From Dongia_B soli (lineage in GTDB: Bacteria > Pseudomonadota > Alphaproteobacteria > Dongiales > Dongiaceae): 64,000 nucleotides of DNA. The stretch is from the NCBI RefSeq assembly GCF_034044715.1, contig NZ_JAXCLW010000002.1:372001-436000 (forward strand). Reading direction: 5' to 3'. Below, piece by piece: positions 24,962 to 35,800 of the stretch. A model generated the notes under the pieces. That model saw only the letters and a list, made by a program, of their open reading frames with translations, was not told the DNA's origin and did not search any database. Both the position numbers and the translations under genes were made by a program. Each line of letters begins with the position of its first letter. The stretch's first letter is position 1.

Positions 24962-27541
24962 TTATTTGCTTCGACGGGGGCGGGGCGGCGGACCGAGCAG
25001 TGACGGTAGGAAGAAAAAGATAGTCACCAGAACCGCCCCCAAGGACAGCAACAGCAATAACCCCATACCCGCCGTTCCGGGGTGGCTGGACATCGCCAGG
25101 CTGCCGAAGGATGAGCCGGTCGTCAGGGCACTGAACAATACTCCTCGGGCCGTGCTGGTTTGCAACGGCGCATCGACCCCATTTCGCCAATTGACGACAA
25201 AATAGATGTTGAACGCCACGCCGATGCCGAGAAGCAGCGGCAAAGAGATGATATTGGCGAAATTGATCGAGATATTGAAAACAACGAGCAAGGCGATGGT
25301 GGCTAGGCCGGCGAGCAATAGTGGGCAAAGGACCAGGAAAACATCCCAGGGCCGGCGCACCACGATCAGCAGCAGTATCATGATGGCGCCCATCGCCCAC
25401 AGCGTCGCATGCTGAAAGGCGCGCGAGACCGCCAGCCCGGATTCATAGATCTGGATGGCGGGGCCGGAGGCATCGGGAGCTACCGTCCGCACCGCCGCAA
25501 CGAAGCGTTCCAGCGTGCGGTTGTTGTTGCTGTCACCGGCCGGAACAACCATGACCCGCACCTCACCACCCGGCGCTATCCAATCCCGCCGCATCTCCGG
25601 CGGTAGCGTATCCACGGTAAGCTTAGTGGCAGTCAAAGCTGCTGCAACGCTGTTCAATCGAGGAATCAGGCCTGATAGCAAAGCATGTCGGAGCTGCGGA
25701 TAGACCGACGGATCGGAATCGGCGGCCTGATCGAGCAGACGCGCCAATTGCTGTGCGATATCGGACGATTCTGCCGTTTCGCGCAGCATCGCAGCGGTGT
25801 GGTGCATGGCGGCACGATCTTCCTCCAGGCTGGGCGGCGCCTTGACGCTCTCCGGCGAGAGACTTGGCCCGACCAGCATGTTCAAGTCATCCAGGATAGC
25901 GAGCTTCTTGTCCTGATCCTTGGGGATGAAGGAACTCGCCGTGATCGCCTGATAAACCTCCGGCAACGCTTTCAGCTTCGGCAGGAGTGCTTCCGCGGCA
26001 GCCAGATTGGGGGCCAGGATTTCGATCTCGTAGGGGCTGCGCAGCGGGTCGCGCATGAGATCGTAGATGGTCGAGACGGATTCTGTCTTGGGATCTTTCA
26101 GATGAAGCGGGTTGAAGTCGAATCTAACCTGCGTTGACAGGATCGCGCCGAGAATGGCGATAACGCCCCAGGCGGCGAGAACCCGCCAGCGATAACGCAA
26201 AAGGAAGGCGTCTGCCCCCGCCAGCCAACTGAGCCCCATATCCAGAGCCCGTCCCCGCGGTTTGAACAGCGCGAGCAAAGCGGGCAACAGGGTGAGATTC
26301 AAAACCAAAGTGATAGCCATGCCGCCGCCGGCAATGAGGCCCAGCTCGGAGACGCCGCGATAATCGGTCGGTAGGAAAGAGAGGAAACCGACAGCGATGG
26401 CCGCTGCCGCCAAGGTCAGCGGTCGGGCCATGACGCGGCCGGTGCGCGGCAGGGCTGTATCATCGTCGGCCTCGAAACGCTCCTGGCCAAAACGCACGCC
26501 AAACTGGATGCCGAAATCGATCGACAGGCCGATGAACATCACCGCGAACGCCACCGAGATCAAATTCAGCGAGCCGACCGTGACCGCGGCGAAAGCGAAA
26601 GTGAGGATCAGGCCGATGAACAGCGTGATGAAGGTTGCAGCGATCAGCTTGAATGAGCGCAGGGCCAGAAACAGCCAGAGCAGGACCAGGATGGTGGAAG
26701 CCGCCAGAGCCCAGCTCATCCCCTCGGCGACCGTGCCGAATTCATCATCCGACAAGGCGACGGGTCCGGTCAGGCGGACCGTCACGCCGTTCTCGGCCGT
26801 CAGCCCGAGTTCCCGACTGGTCTGACGAATGAATGCCGTCGCCTTTGCGCCCGGCTTAAGGGCGCCGAAATCGCGCTTCGGCTGGGTGAGAATGACGTGC
26901 CGCAATTCATTGGGATCGATTTTCCGGTCGATCATCAGGCTGCGCCAGGAAAGCGGCGTCATGTCGCCGCTCATGGTGGCGGACAGCGCACCCGCAACGG
27001 CGGAGAGCGGTTTCTCGATATCGTCGATCCTGGCCGCCTTCTGCGCCACGCCTTCCAACGCCAGATCCAGCACCCCCATCAGCCCGCGAATACTAGGATC
27101 CGCTCGCAGGCTGCCGATGAAACCCTGCGCGCGGATCACGGAATCGGCGATTTTCTGCAGCTCGTCCGGCGGCAGATACATCAGGCCGTAGCGATCGAAG
27201 AAGGGGCCGCTATCGGCGCGGCGGACGCTAATGAAAAGATCGGTCCGTTCCTGCAGTTTGTCGCAAAGCCTGGAGGTTGCCTCGCTTGTGAGATCGGGCG
27301 TCTTGCCGTCGATGACGACCGCGAGCAGACCGACATTCTGCGGAAAAAGATCGTTGAAATGGGCGTTTTCCTGTCGCCAGGAAAGCTCAGGCGAGATCAT
27401 GTTTGTCGTGTCGGTGTCCATCCGCAGATGGTGAGCGGTATAGAACCCGGCAGCGAGGGTCAAAACCAACAGCGCCAGGATGACGGCCCAGGAGCGACGC
27501 ACGCTGAGGGAGACGATCTTGACGACCAGGTTTTCGAGCAT
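24962..27541 (-). CDS. hpnN: Hopanoid RND transporter HpnN
   Basis: HpnN is an MMPL/RND-type inner-membrane protein needed to deliver hopanoids to the outer membrane. 859 residues. Transmembrane segment 1 is near the N-terminus (SWAVILALLVLTLAAGFYTAHHL). It is followed by a large periplasmic loop, six helices including SVAFAVMFIGLSIDFGIQFGVRFGQERFE, a second periplasmic loop, and a second helix bundle (NIISLPLLLGIGVAFNIYFVVNWR). This duplicated layout is diagnostic. An MlaC-like gene lies upstream in the same direction, separated by 229 bp. Confidence 0.92.
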   Translation of the reverse strand: MLENLVVKIVSLSVRRSWAVILALLVLTLAAGFYTAHHLRMDTDTTNMISPELSWRQENAHFNDLFPQNVGLLAVVIDGKTPDLTSEATSRLCDKLQERTDLFISVRRADSGPFFDRYGLMYLPPDELQKIADSVIRAQGFIGSLRADPSIRGLMGVLDLALEGVAQKAARIDDIEKPLSAVAGALSATMSGDMTPLSWRSLMIDRKIDPNELRHVILTQPKRDFGALKPGAKATAFIRQTSRELGLTAENGVTVRLTGPVALSDDEFGTVAEGMSWALAASTILVLLWLFLALRSFKLIAATFITLFIGLILTFAFAAVTVGSLNLISVAFAVMFIGLSIDFGIQFGVRFGQERFEADDDTALPRTGRVMARPLTLAAAAIAVGFLSFLPTDYRGVSELGLIAGGGMAITLVLNLTLLPALLALFKPRGRALDMGLSWLAGADAFLLRYRWRVLAAWGVIAILGAILSTQVRFDFNPLHLKDPKTESVSTIYDLMRDPLRSPYEIEILAPNLAAAEALLPKLKALPEVYQAITASSFIPKDQDKKLAILDDLNMLVGPSLSPESVKAPPSLEEDRAAMHHTAAMLRETAESSDIAQQLARLLDQAADSDPSVYPQLRHALLSGLIPRLNSVAAALTATKLTVDTLPPEMRRDWIAPGGEVRVMVVPAGDSNNNRTLERFVAAVRTVAPDASGPAIQIYESGLAVSRAFQHATLWAMGAIMILLLIVVRRPWDVFLVLCPLLLAGLATIALLVVFNISINFANIISLPLLLGIGVAFNIYFVVNWRNGVDAPLQTSTARGVLFSALTTGSSFGSLAMSSHPGTAGMGLLLLLSLGAVLVTIFFFLPSLLGPPPRPRRSK

Positions 27542-27770
27542 GAAGTGATCCGGCTAAAGATTGGTCCAGTTGGAAACGGCGAGCTCGCGGAACGGAGCGA
27601 GCCGTGAAAGTCTGTCATCCGCCCTTTAAACCGGGCGTATCCAGGCCATTTGCCTGTAACAGCGTAAGGAGAGAAAAGTAAATCTTTTCAGCATATTAGT
27701 ATCTCTGGATGACAAAGTTCTTGGGTCATAGCAGAGCGGCGATTGAAAGTCATGCCGGAATATAAGGGAA

Positions 27771-28481
27771 TTACGGCGCCAATTTGACGCCTCTGGCGTC
27801 GTTCAGCGGAACGGTTGACGTCAGTAAATGTCCCAGGTCCTTCGCTTCTTCGGGGCGTTCAGCCGCCGCGCTCGCGACGGCACTTCGTAGCATGAGGCGG
27901 AGGCTGATGCCGAAACAGGTTACATCTTCGATTCGCAGCCCGTCCGGCTGAGCCCGGATCTCCCAGGTCAGCGGCAGGACCTGGCCTTGGGGCAAGGTCA
28001 GCTCGGTCGCGACCAGCCGGGTTTGATCGGGCCGGACCGTCATGTTCAGGATCGACAACACAGGGCGCGGGTGAGCGAGCTGTTTGTTTGCCGCTTTGGC
28101 TTGGGCATTACCCATTGTTGCCAGAGAGATCGCCGCGAAATCCAGCAATCCGTCCGCCGGCCGGCGCGTGTCCGATGCCGGGATGTTGTGGCTATAACGG
28201 CCCATAATGAAGGTCGCGATGCCGTCCGCATCAATCGTCTCTGCAAGATATCGACGAATCGCCGCGATCCGGTGGGGCTTATCCTGGTTGCCGCCAGGTG
28301 ATTCCGGAAAAGTGACGTCGATCACGTTTTCAAACAAATCGGTGACCAGCATCGCCGATGGGGTGGTCTCAATGGCTTCATGTGCGTTCGCCGCCCGTGG
28401 CAGAACGGGTAGGCAGAGACATCCGAAAAGTAAGACTTTCCGCCATAACCGCCTGTTCTGGAGCCATTGTCTCATCGCCAT
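27771..28481 (-). CDS. Second MlaC/HpnM-like periplasmic protein in the hopanoid locus
   Basis: 236 residues. The N-terminus MRQWLQNRRLWRKVLLFGCL is a signal peptide ending near RAANAHEA. The body resembles the Ttg2/MlaC fold (IDADGIATFIMGRYSHNIPASDTRRPADGLLDF, then a C-terminal LRIEDVTCFGISLRLMLRSAVA), though it is divergent from HpnM. It lies between hpnN and hpnA, divergent from hpnA, suggesting a second lipid carrier for hopanoid traffic. The ATG at 28481 or 28475 is possible; no strong ribosome-binding site decides. Confidence 0.7.
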   Translation of the reverse strand: MAMRQWLQNRRLWRKVLLFGCLCLPVLPRAANAHEAIETTPSAMLVTDLFENVIDVTFPESPGGNQDKPHRIAAIRRYLAETIDADGIATFIMGRYSHNIPASDTRRPADGLLDFAAISLATMGNAQAKAANKQLAHPRPVLSILNMTVRPDQTRLVATELTLPQGQVLPLTWEIRAQPDGLRIEDVTCFGISLRLMLRSAVASAAAERPEEAKDLGHLLTSTVPLNDARGVKLAP

Positions 28482-28554
28482 TGTTACTTTTGACAGCCAA
28501 GGTAAATTCGGCCAGATCATGCCGGATGAAGAACAAGATGGAAAGTAGGGGGCG

Positions 28555-29592
28555 ATGACGCATAGGTCTTTAGTGACGGGGGGATGCGGATTTATAGGCC
28601 GGCATCTGGTGGAAATTTTGCGCGCCAGGGGCGATGCCGTCCGGGTGCTTGATTTACGATCCTGGCCCGGCGGCAGCGATGCAGTGGGGAATGTCGAAGT
28701 TATCAACGGCTCGATCACCGATCCGCATATCGTCAAACGCGCAATGGATGGTGTGGACCGGGTTTTCCATCTGGCCGGCAATCCGAATCTTTGGATGCCG
28801 AATCCGGCCCAATTCAATGAGGTCAATTTCGTCGGTACCTGTCGCATGTTGGAAGAAGCAGGGCGGCTTTCCTTGCAGCGTTTCGTCCACACATCGACCG
28901 AATCCATTCTGAAAAGCGCGCGAGCCAGGCGCAATTCGGACCGCGCTTTGATTGACGAAACTGTCCGCTTGCAGATTGAGGACATGCCTGGACCGTATTG
29001 CCGTTCGAAATTCCGCGCCGAGGAAGCTGCGCATGCCGCTGCGGCCAGTGGCATGCCGGTGGTGATCGTCAACCCCACCATGCCGCTCGGCCCAGGCGAT
29101 CTCTTGCTGACGCCACCGACCAAGATGCTGCTCGGTTTCCTCAACGGAACGACACCGGCTTATCTCGACTGCGAATTCAATCTGGTCGATGCACGGGATG
29201 CGGCGATGGGGCATCTGATGGCAGCGGAGCGGGGACGGATCGGCGAACGCTATATTCTCGGTGGCGACAATTTGAGCTTGAGCGATCTGCTGCGAGAGAT
29301 TTCTCGACTGACGGGCCTCAAGATGCCGACATGGAAAGTGCCGTATGGTATTGCTTATCTCTCCGCGCTCATCAGCGAAAGCATCGCGGATATCACGAAG
29401 AAGCCGCCGGTGGCGCCTCTCACCGGCGTCAAACTGGCACGCACATCCATGGCCTTCGATTGCAGCAAGGCGCATCGGGAACTGACCTGGAAGACGCGGT
29501 CATTGGCCCAGACATTGACGGATACATTGGCCTGGCTGCGCCAGGCCGGTTTGCTTACCCGTGACGTTGCGGTTATTCCTGATCGCGGATGA
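28555..29592 (+). CDS. hpnA: Hopanoid-associated sugar epimerase HpnA
   Basis: 345 residues, extended SDR/NAD-dependent epimerase. The cofactor motif is TGGCGFIG, the active site is YCRSK (YxxxK), and VIVNPTMPLGPGD and FNLVDARDAAMGHLMAAERG are typical of the HpnA family. HpnA is linked to hopanoid side-chain sugar modification, but its reaction is not firmly established. It closes the hopanoid locus. Its last 20 bp overlap the convergent CHAP gene. Confidence 0.9.
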   Translation: MTHRSLVTGGCGFIGRHLVEILRARGDAVRVLDLRSWPGGSDAVGNVEVINGSITDPHIVKRAMDGVDRVFHLAGNPNLWMPNPAQFNEVNFVGTCRMLEEAGRLSLQRFVHTSTESILKSARARRNSDRALIDETVRLQIEDMPGPYCRSKFRAEEAAHAAAASGMPVVIVNPTMPLGPGDLLLTPPTKMLLGFLNGTTPAYLDCEFNLVDARDAAMGHLMAAERGRIGERYILGGDNLSLSDLLREISRLTGLKMPTWKVPYGIAYLSALISESIADITKKPPVAPLTGVKLARTSMAFDCSKAHRELTWKTRSLAQTLTDTLAWLRQAGLLTRDVAVIPDRG

Positions 29593-30214
29593 GCTCGGCG
29601 ATAGGGTCAGGTCCGATTGCCGGTGGGCCGGCTGGCGGCACGGCGGCCGGATAGATGAAACCTTCCGCAGCATAAGGACTGCCGAAGCTGCGCGCCGGCG
29701 CGTACCAGAAACGCAGTATTGTCCAATCGTTCTGCTCAGAGACATCGACCACCGGCATGCCGGTGATCGTCTCGCCGGGAACCCAGTTGGCATGATCAAC
29801 GAGAATTTCGCGGGCGCTCACGACTTGCGAGACGACAGCGACATGGCCCGACTGCAGGCGTCCTGTCCGGCTTAGAACGAGAATGGCGCCGGGTTGCGGC
29901 AGATGTCCGCGCTGATAATTGCCCTCGGCACCATCCCACCACGTATAAGCATCGCCTCGAAGCGCCACGCCGGTACGGTTACGTGCATAGGGAACGCAGG
30001 TAAGGCCGGGGCTCGCCTTTTGCCGATAAAGCTGGTCGATCATTTGATCGGTGAGGGCAGACGATGGCGAAGGCATAGAATGATTGGGATTGCGCGTCGC
30101 GCATGCGGCGAGCGATATCAGCAATAGAAAAGCTGCGACAAATTGGCCCAAAAATTGTTGGCGCGATCTGACCGTCGGTAAAAAGCCGTAGGGATTGCAG
30201 CGTGTTAGAGACAT
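29573..30214 (-). CDS. CHAP-domain putative lipoprotein amidase/peptidase
   Basis: 213 residues. The N-terminus has a lipoprotein-like signal with lipobox LAAC. The CHAP domain has the nucleophile Cys in LTCVPYARNRTG, followed by YTWWDGAEGNYQRGHLPQPGAILV, His in SGHVAVVSQVV and DHANW. CHAP enzymes cleave peptidoglycan amide bonds; the exact bond is not predictable. I prefer the ATG at 30214 (GGCGGAAG upstream) to the one at 30265. It is convergent with hpnA and overlaps it by 20 bp. Confidence 0.83.
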   Translation of the reverse strand: MSLTRCNPYGFLPTVRSRQQFLGQFVAAFLLLISLAACATRNPNHSMPSPSSALTDQMIDQLYRQKASPGLTCVPYARNRTGVALRGDAYTWWDGAEGNYQRGHLPQPGAILVLSRTGRLQSGHVAVVSQVVSAREILVDHANWVPGETITGMPVVDVSEQNDWTILRFWYAPARSFGSPYAAEGFIYPAAVPPAGPPAIGPDPIAELIRDQE

Positions 30215-30265
30215 GCTTCCGCCTGTATTCCCAACGGCTCCCAAAGCGCGTGACGTTTTCGCCAC

Positions 30266-30612
30266 GATCCTAGTCGAAATTAGAACATCCGAGAAGAGTC
30301 AATGAAATAAGATAGATAGCACGCGATCGGGAGGTCGCGTTTCGGGCCCGAGTTAAAAAATAGCGTTATGGCGTCATTCATCGCGCGACCAGAGTGATCG
30401 CGTGCCGGGTGATAGAAGCGAGCAAAGCCGGGACTATCCCCCAAGGTTCATCCAGGGATCTTTCAGGCGGCGCGCACCTATACATCGTCGTGTTGAATGA
30501 CGTAGCCGCTGGCCATGCCTGCGCATCGGAAATCCCGCTCTACGTCCCCCTATTCGACACGACAAGGCGAAGGATGAACAGCCCGCTTTAAAGGGGCTGG
30601 GGAGGGGTTGCT
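30266..30612. other. CHAP-sucC divergent intergenic region (347 bp)
   Basis: No ORF with a ribosome-binding site and no recognisable RNA. The last 20 bp carry the purine-rich GGGGAGGGG translation signal of sucC. No clear promoter hexamers were found. Confidence 0.3.
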
Positions 30613-31812
30613 ATGAATATTCATGAATACCAGGCGAAACAGATCCTGCGGCGTTATGGCGTGCCGGTGCCTCGTGGCGATGTCGCGCATACACCGGCGG
30701 AAGCTGAATCCGTGGCGGAGGAATTGGATGGACCGGTCTGGGTGGTAAAGGCCCAGATTCATGCCGGCGGACGCGGCAAAGCCGGCGGCGTAAAGGTCTG
30801 CCGTTCGGTGAAGGAAGTGGTCGCTACCGCCGACAAGATGCTGGGCATGCGCCTGGTGACGCATCAGACCGGGCCCGAGGGCAAAGAGGTCAAGCGCGTT
30901 TATATCGAACAGGGCAGCGAGATCGCCCGGGAGCTGTATGTAGCTCAGCTGATCGATCGCAAGACCGGTGGCATCGCCATCATCGCCTCGACCGAAGGCG
31001 GGATGGACATCGAAGAGGTCGCCGCCAACACGCCGGACAAGATCATCAAGGTGCTTTTGCCGCCAGCAACGCCGATGCAGAGCTTTCACGCGCGCAAGGT
31101 CGCGTTCGGCCTGGGGCTTAAGGACCGCGAAGTGCACAAATTCGTGCGGCTGCTGGTCGCGATGAACAAGGCCTTCGTCGAAAACGATGCCAGCCTGATC
31201 GAGATCAATCCGCTGGTCGTGACCAAGGCCAATAAGCTGATCGCACTTGATGCGAAGATGACCTTCGACGACAACGCGTTGTTCCGTCACCGCGATATCG
31301 AAGACCTGCGCGATAATGACGAGGCCGATCCGCTGGAGGTCGAGGCTGCACGCCACGACCTGAACTACGTGAAGCTGGAGGGCGATATCGGCTGCATGGT
31401 CAATGGCGCCGGCCTTGCCATGTCGACCATGGACATCATCAAGCTCTACGGCGGCAAGCCGGCGAATTTCATGGATATTGCCGGCGCCGCGACCAAGGAG
31501 CGCGTGGCTTGTGCCTTCAAACTGATCTTCAGCGATCCCGAAGTGAAAGGCATCCTGGTCAATGTGTTCGGCGGCATGATGCGCTGCAATTCGATTGCCG
31601 AGGGGATCGTCGGTGCGGCCAAGGAGGTCGGCCTCGACCGACCGCTGGTCGTGCGCCTGGAAGGAACGAATGTCGATCTCGGCCGGGAAATTCTGCAGGG
31701 CTCGGGCTTACCGATTATTACGGCCAGCACCTTATCGGATGCTGCCAATAAGATCGTCGCCGCGGTCAATGGCCAGGGAAGTGCCAATAACAATCATGTG
31801 GGGAGGGCCTGA
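30613..31812 (+). CDS. sucC: Succinyl-CoA (or malate-CoA) ligase, beta subunit
   Basis: 399 residues, an ATP-grasp domain (MNIHEYQAKQILRRYGVPVPRG, KAQIHAGGRGKAGGVK, EINPLVVTK) plus the CoA-ligase beta domain (NIFGG-type: VNVFGGMMRCNSIAEGI). The beta subunit binds nucleotide and the carboxylate. SucC of the TCA cycle and MtkA of the serine cycle share this architecture. The C-terminal part reads more like SucC, but no other TCA gene (mdh, sucA) is adjacent and a PEP carboxylase follows, as in mtkA-mtkB-ppc loci. The GGGGAGGGG site supports the ATG. Confidence 0.88.
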   Translation: MNIHEYQAKQILRRYGVPVPRGDVAHTPAEAESVAEELDGPVWVVKAQIHAGGRGKAGGVKVCRSVKEVVATADKMLGMRLVTHQTGPEGKEVKRVYIEQGSEIARELYVAQLIDRKTGGIAIIASTEGGMDIEEVAANTPDKIIKVLLPPATPMQSFHARKVAFGLGLKDREVHKFVRLLVAMNKAFVENDASLIEINPLVVTKANKLIALDAKMTFDDNALFRHRDIEDLRDNDEADPLEVEAARHDLNYVKLEGDIGCMVNGAGLAMSTMDIIKLYGGKPANFMDIAGAATKERVACAFKLIFSDPEVKGILVNVFGGMMRCNSIAEGIVGAAKEVGLDRPLVVRLEGTNVDLGREILQGSGLPIITASTLSDAANKIVAAVNGQGSANNNHVGRA

Positions 31813-31814
31813 GC

Positions 31815-32699
31815 ATGACAATTCTGGTTGATAAGAATACGAAGGTCATCTGCCAGGGTTTCACCGGGACGCAGGGCACTTTCCACTCGCAGCAGGCGAT
31901 CGAATACGGCACCCAGATGGTCGGCGGCGTCACGCCGGGACGCGGCGGCTCGACGCATCTCAACCTCCCGGTCTTCGACACCGTGGCGGAAGCTCGGGCA
32001 AAGACGGGCGCTAATGCTTCGGCGATCTACGTGCCGCCGATCTATGCCATGGACGCCATCCTTGAGGCGATCGATGCAGGAATCGAATTGATCGTTGCGA
32101 TTACCGACGGCATTCCGGTGCAGGATATGGCGCGGGTACGCAAGGAACTCGTGCATTCCAAGTCGCGGGTCATTGGCCCCAACTGCCCCGGCATCATCAC
32201 GCCAGGTGGTTGCAAGATCGGCATCATGCCCGGCTATATTCATCGTCCGGGCCGAATCGGTGTCGTCTCCCGGTCCGGCACTCTGTCTTATGAGGCAGCT
32301 ACCCAGACATCAGCGGCCGGGCTTGGCCAATCGACACTGGTCGGTATCGGCGGCGATCCGGTGAATGGAACCAGCTTCACCGATTGCATGGAGCTGTTCC
32401 TCGCCGACGACAATACCGATGCCATCATCATGATCGGCGAGATCGGTGGCACGCCGGAAAACGAAGCAGCCGACTTCCTGAAACATTCGAAACGCAAGAA
32501 GCCGGTCGTCGGTTTCATCGCCGGTGTAACGGCACCTCCGGGCCGTCGTATGGGTCATGCGGGCGCGATCGTGTCGGGCGGTGGCGAAAGTGCGGCGGAA
32601 AAGATTGAGGCGCTTCGCTCAGCTGGCATTACCATCGCCCCGTCGCCGGCGGAATTGGGAACCACGATGTTGAAGGCGCTGGGCAAAGCAGCCGCCTGA
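31815..32699 (+). CDS. sucD: Succinyl-CoA (or malate-CoA) ligase, alpha subunit
   Basis: 294 residues. The CoA-binding Rossmann domain (VICQGFTGTQGTFHSQQAIEYG, VGGVTPGRGG) and ligase domain (GIGGDPVNGTSF, MIGEIGGTPE) are present. The phospho-histidine is in MGHAGAIVSGG. It starts 3 nt after the sucC stop, so the two are co-transcribed and coupled. Succinate versus malate specificity cannot be read from these motifs. A strong terminator follows. Confidence 0.9.
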   Translation: MTILVDKNTKVICQGFTGTQGTFHSQQAIEYGTQMVGGVTPGRGGSTHLNLPVFDTVAEARAKTGANASAIYVPPIYAMDAILEAIDAGIELIVAITDGIPVQDMARVRKELVHSKSRVIGPNCPGIITPGGCKIGIMPGYIHRPGRIGVVSRSGTLSYEAATQTSAAGLGQSTLVGIGGDPVNGTSFTDCMELFLADDNTDAIIMIGEIGGTPENEAADFLKHSKRKKPVVGFIAGVTAPPGRRMGHAGAIVSGGGESAAEKIEALRSAGITIAPSPAELGTTMLKALGKAAA

Positions 32700-32716
32700 T
32701 CGGGAATCGTCAAAGA

Positions 32717-32763
32717 AACCCGGTGCCGGGCGAAAGCTTGCGGCACCGGGTTTTTGTTTTTCT
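32717..32763 (+). terminator. Terminator between sucD and ppc
   Basis: AACCCGGTGCCG pairs with CGGCACCGGGTT (12 bp, 12-nt loop), followed by TTTGTTTTT. It implies that ppc has its own promoter or depends on readthrough. Confidence 0.9.
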
Positions 32764-32819
32764 AATGTCCATGAAAGCGGCCAAATGTGCCTGTTGTACG
32801 AGTGTTTCGGAGTGACGCG

Positions 32820-35800
32820 ATGACAGAGCGAGCGAAAGCAAAGCAAACGAAGGCGAAAACGCAGCGGATAGCTAAAGGCGGCAAGGCGCCAAAACGCATC
32901 GACCTGCGCGGCAACACGAAAAAGCACAAACTTGTCGCGGATGCCGACCGTGTGCTCTCTGCACTTGGTCCAGATCTTGTGCCGCTAAAGCGGGTCTTTC
33001 CAATCCCGTCCAATTTCGATGCGGCCAAGGTGGAAAATGAGTTGGAGGCTGCCTTCAACGATCTCGCCTCCTTGCGGGAACGCAATCCCTTCGGCAATTC
33101 CGTCAAGCTGCTGGCTCTCGACATCATCAAAAGGTTGGACAAGGGTAGCCTGACCTATGGCGGGGTCGAATCGCTCATTCAGGAAATGACGGTACAGGCT
33201 TTTCAGCACCGCGCCGATCGGCTGCGATCATATCTGGGCGAAGGCGACGACGCCAAAAATGTGGCCTTGCTGAAGCAATCCATCCGGCGTCTGGCACAAC
33301 CGGCGGCGGGCCTCTCCGGCAAACGTGAGCGAAAGGTAAATTTGCGGCCTTTTGCGGAATTCAAAACGATCCTAGAACGAGAGCTGTTCGGTATTGTCGT
33401 TACGGCGCATCCAACCTTCAGTCAGTCGACGGGCATGATGCGCGTCATGGCAGAGCTGGCGATTGCGCGAAATGCCGAGGGAAAGGCACTGACGGTAAGC
33501 GAACGCAATCGGCGCATCGGCTATGCCCGGGCGGTGGAACATCGGGCGCCGGAAAAGATCGATCTCTCCTATGAGCATACTCTTTCGATCGAAGCGATCC
33601 GCAATATGCAGCGGGCGATGCGGCGGGTCTATGACCTCGTGTTTGATGTCGCGGCTGAGCTGTACCCACAGGAATGGGAAAGCCTGACACCAAAGCTGCT
33701 GACCATCGGCAGTTGGGTGGGGTATGACCTCGACGGCAGGTCGGATATCAAATGGAGTGATACATTTTGCAAGCGCCTCAAGCTGCAAGCCTTGCAGCTT
33801 GAGCAATATCTCGCCGCGGTCCAGGAATTGCGGACCGATCTGGGCCGCGAAAAGCAGAGCGTGGAATTATCGCATCTGTTGGAGCTCCTGGAAAGCCGGC
33901 TCGCGCTGGCGATCAAAGAGGCGACCGATGAGATGGAGATATTCAGCAGCGACGATAGCGCCGCCGCAGAATCCTGGCACGAGCAGGTGCGGCGCATCTC
34001 CAAGCGGATGCATGATGGGCGGGACCTGCGCCTGATCGATTCCGAACAACTTCTCGAGCTGGTCCGGCGTGCGCTCGATCTCACGAAAAAGCCATCGATC
34101 CGCCGGAAACTCCTGCTTTTAAGAGCGGAACTCAGTAATCACGGTCTGGGCATGGCGCATACCCATGTGCGCCTGAACTCCGTGCAGATTCACAACGCCA
34201 TCCGCAAACTAATCGACATGGAGACCGCGCCGGACGATCCGACGCGGAAGCGGACCTATCTGGCCTCGATTTCCCGTCTGCTTACCGATGTGCGGCCGAT
34301 GAGCATCAGCTTTGCGTCGGTGATGGCGGAACGTACCTCGGCAAAGCGCCTTTTCATGATCGTTGCGCAGATGATGAAGTATATCGACACAACAACGCCG
34401 ATCCGCTTCCTGATTGCGGAATGTGAAGCGCCGCTGACTCTTCTTGCAGCACTCTATTTTGCGAAATTGTTCGGTGTCGAGCATCGTCTGGACATCTCGC
34501 CGCTTTTCGAGACGACCAAGGCTTTCGAGCGGGGCATCCGCGTGATCGACGAATGTCTGCAGAATCCCAGCTTTGCCGACTATGTGCGCAAGCGTGGCCG
34601 GCTTTGTATCCAGACCGGATTTTCCGATGCCGGCCGGCATCTCGGTCAGACGGTGGCGGCGGTGTCGGTGGAATGGCTGCGACTGAAACTGGCCGATTTG
34701 ATGCGGGATCGTGGGTTCCAGGATATCGAGGTGGTGGTCTTCGACACGCATGGCGAATCCATCGGCCGCGGCGGTCACCCGGAGAGCTTCAGGGCCCGGC
34801 TGGAATATGTCGCCTCACCGGTCAGCCGGCATCAGTTCCTCAAGAACGGCGTACGCATAAAGGAAGAGGTTAGTTTCCAGGGCGGTGACGGCTATCTGCA
34901 TTTCATCACGCCATCGATCGCTTTCACATCGATCGCCAGGATACTCGATTACGTTCTTGAGCAGCCGACCGACGGCGTCGATACCGACCCGCTCTACGTC
35001 GCCGAGGAGGATTTCACCAAGGAATTCTTCATCACTGTCCGCCACTTCAACGAGAAGGTGATGGACGATCCGAATTATGCCGTGTTGCTGGACGCGTTCG
35101 GTGCCAACCTTCTTTTCCCGAGCGGATCGCGGGCCTTGAAGCGGCAACATGACGGTGTCAGCTCGCGCATCAACCTCACCCATCCAACGCAGATGCGGGC
35201 CATTCCGCATAACGGCATCCTGCAGCAACTGGGGTTCTTGGCAAATACTTTGGGCGGCATCGGGCAAGCGATCATGCGGGATCCAGAACGGTTCCAGCGT
35301 GCCTATCGCAATTCGCCCCGCATGCGACGGCTGCTTGGCATGGTCGAATGGGCGATGGAGTTCACCGATCTCGAAGCCTTGAAATGCTATATCGATCTTT
35401 TCGATCCCGGCCAATGGCTGAGCCGCGCCTATCAGGCGAAGGATCCGGATCGCGCGGCTGAATTGCGCAAGGTTGCGGAACGGCTGGAGGAAGAGGGGCT
35501 ATACGAAAAGCTGGCCAAGATCTACCGGGTGTTCCAGCAGGACATGCTGGATCTGCGCGATGGCCTCGCTTTGGTCGATGCCGATCGGCCGAAAATTTCG
35601 CCGGAAGCCCGTTTCAACCTGCGAGTCATCCATGGGCTGCGGATCGCGCTGCTGATGCGATTGTTCATGCTGTCTACGCATATCCCCGATTTCTCGCATC
35701 AATACGACATGACGCGGGAGCAGCTGCTGTCGAAGATCTTCCATCTGGAGATCGATGATGTGGTGCGTAAGCTGGGGATGATCTTTCCCAAAGTCGATCC

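Noticed and set aside
28482..29144. N-terminal extension of the second MlaC-like protein
   Set aside because: The extension is antisense to hpnA; the signal peptide begins at 28481.
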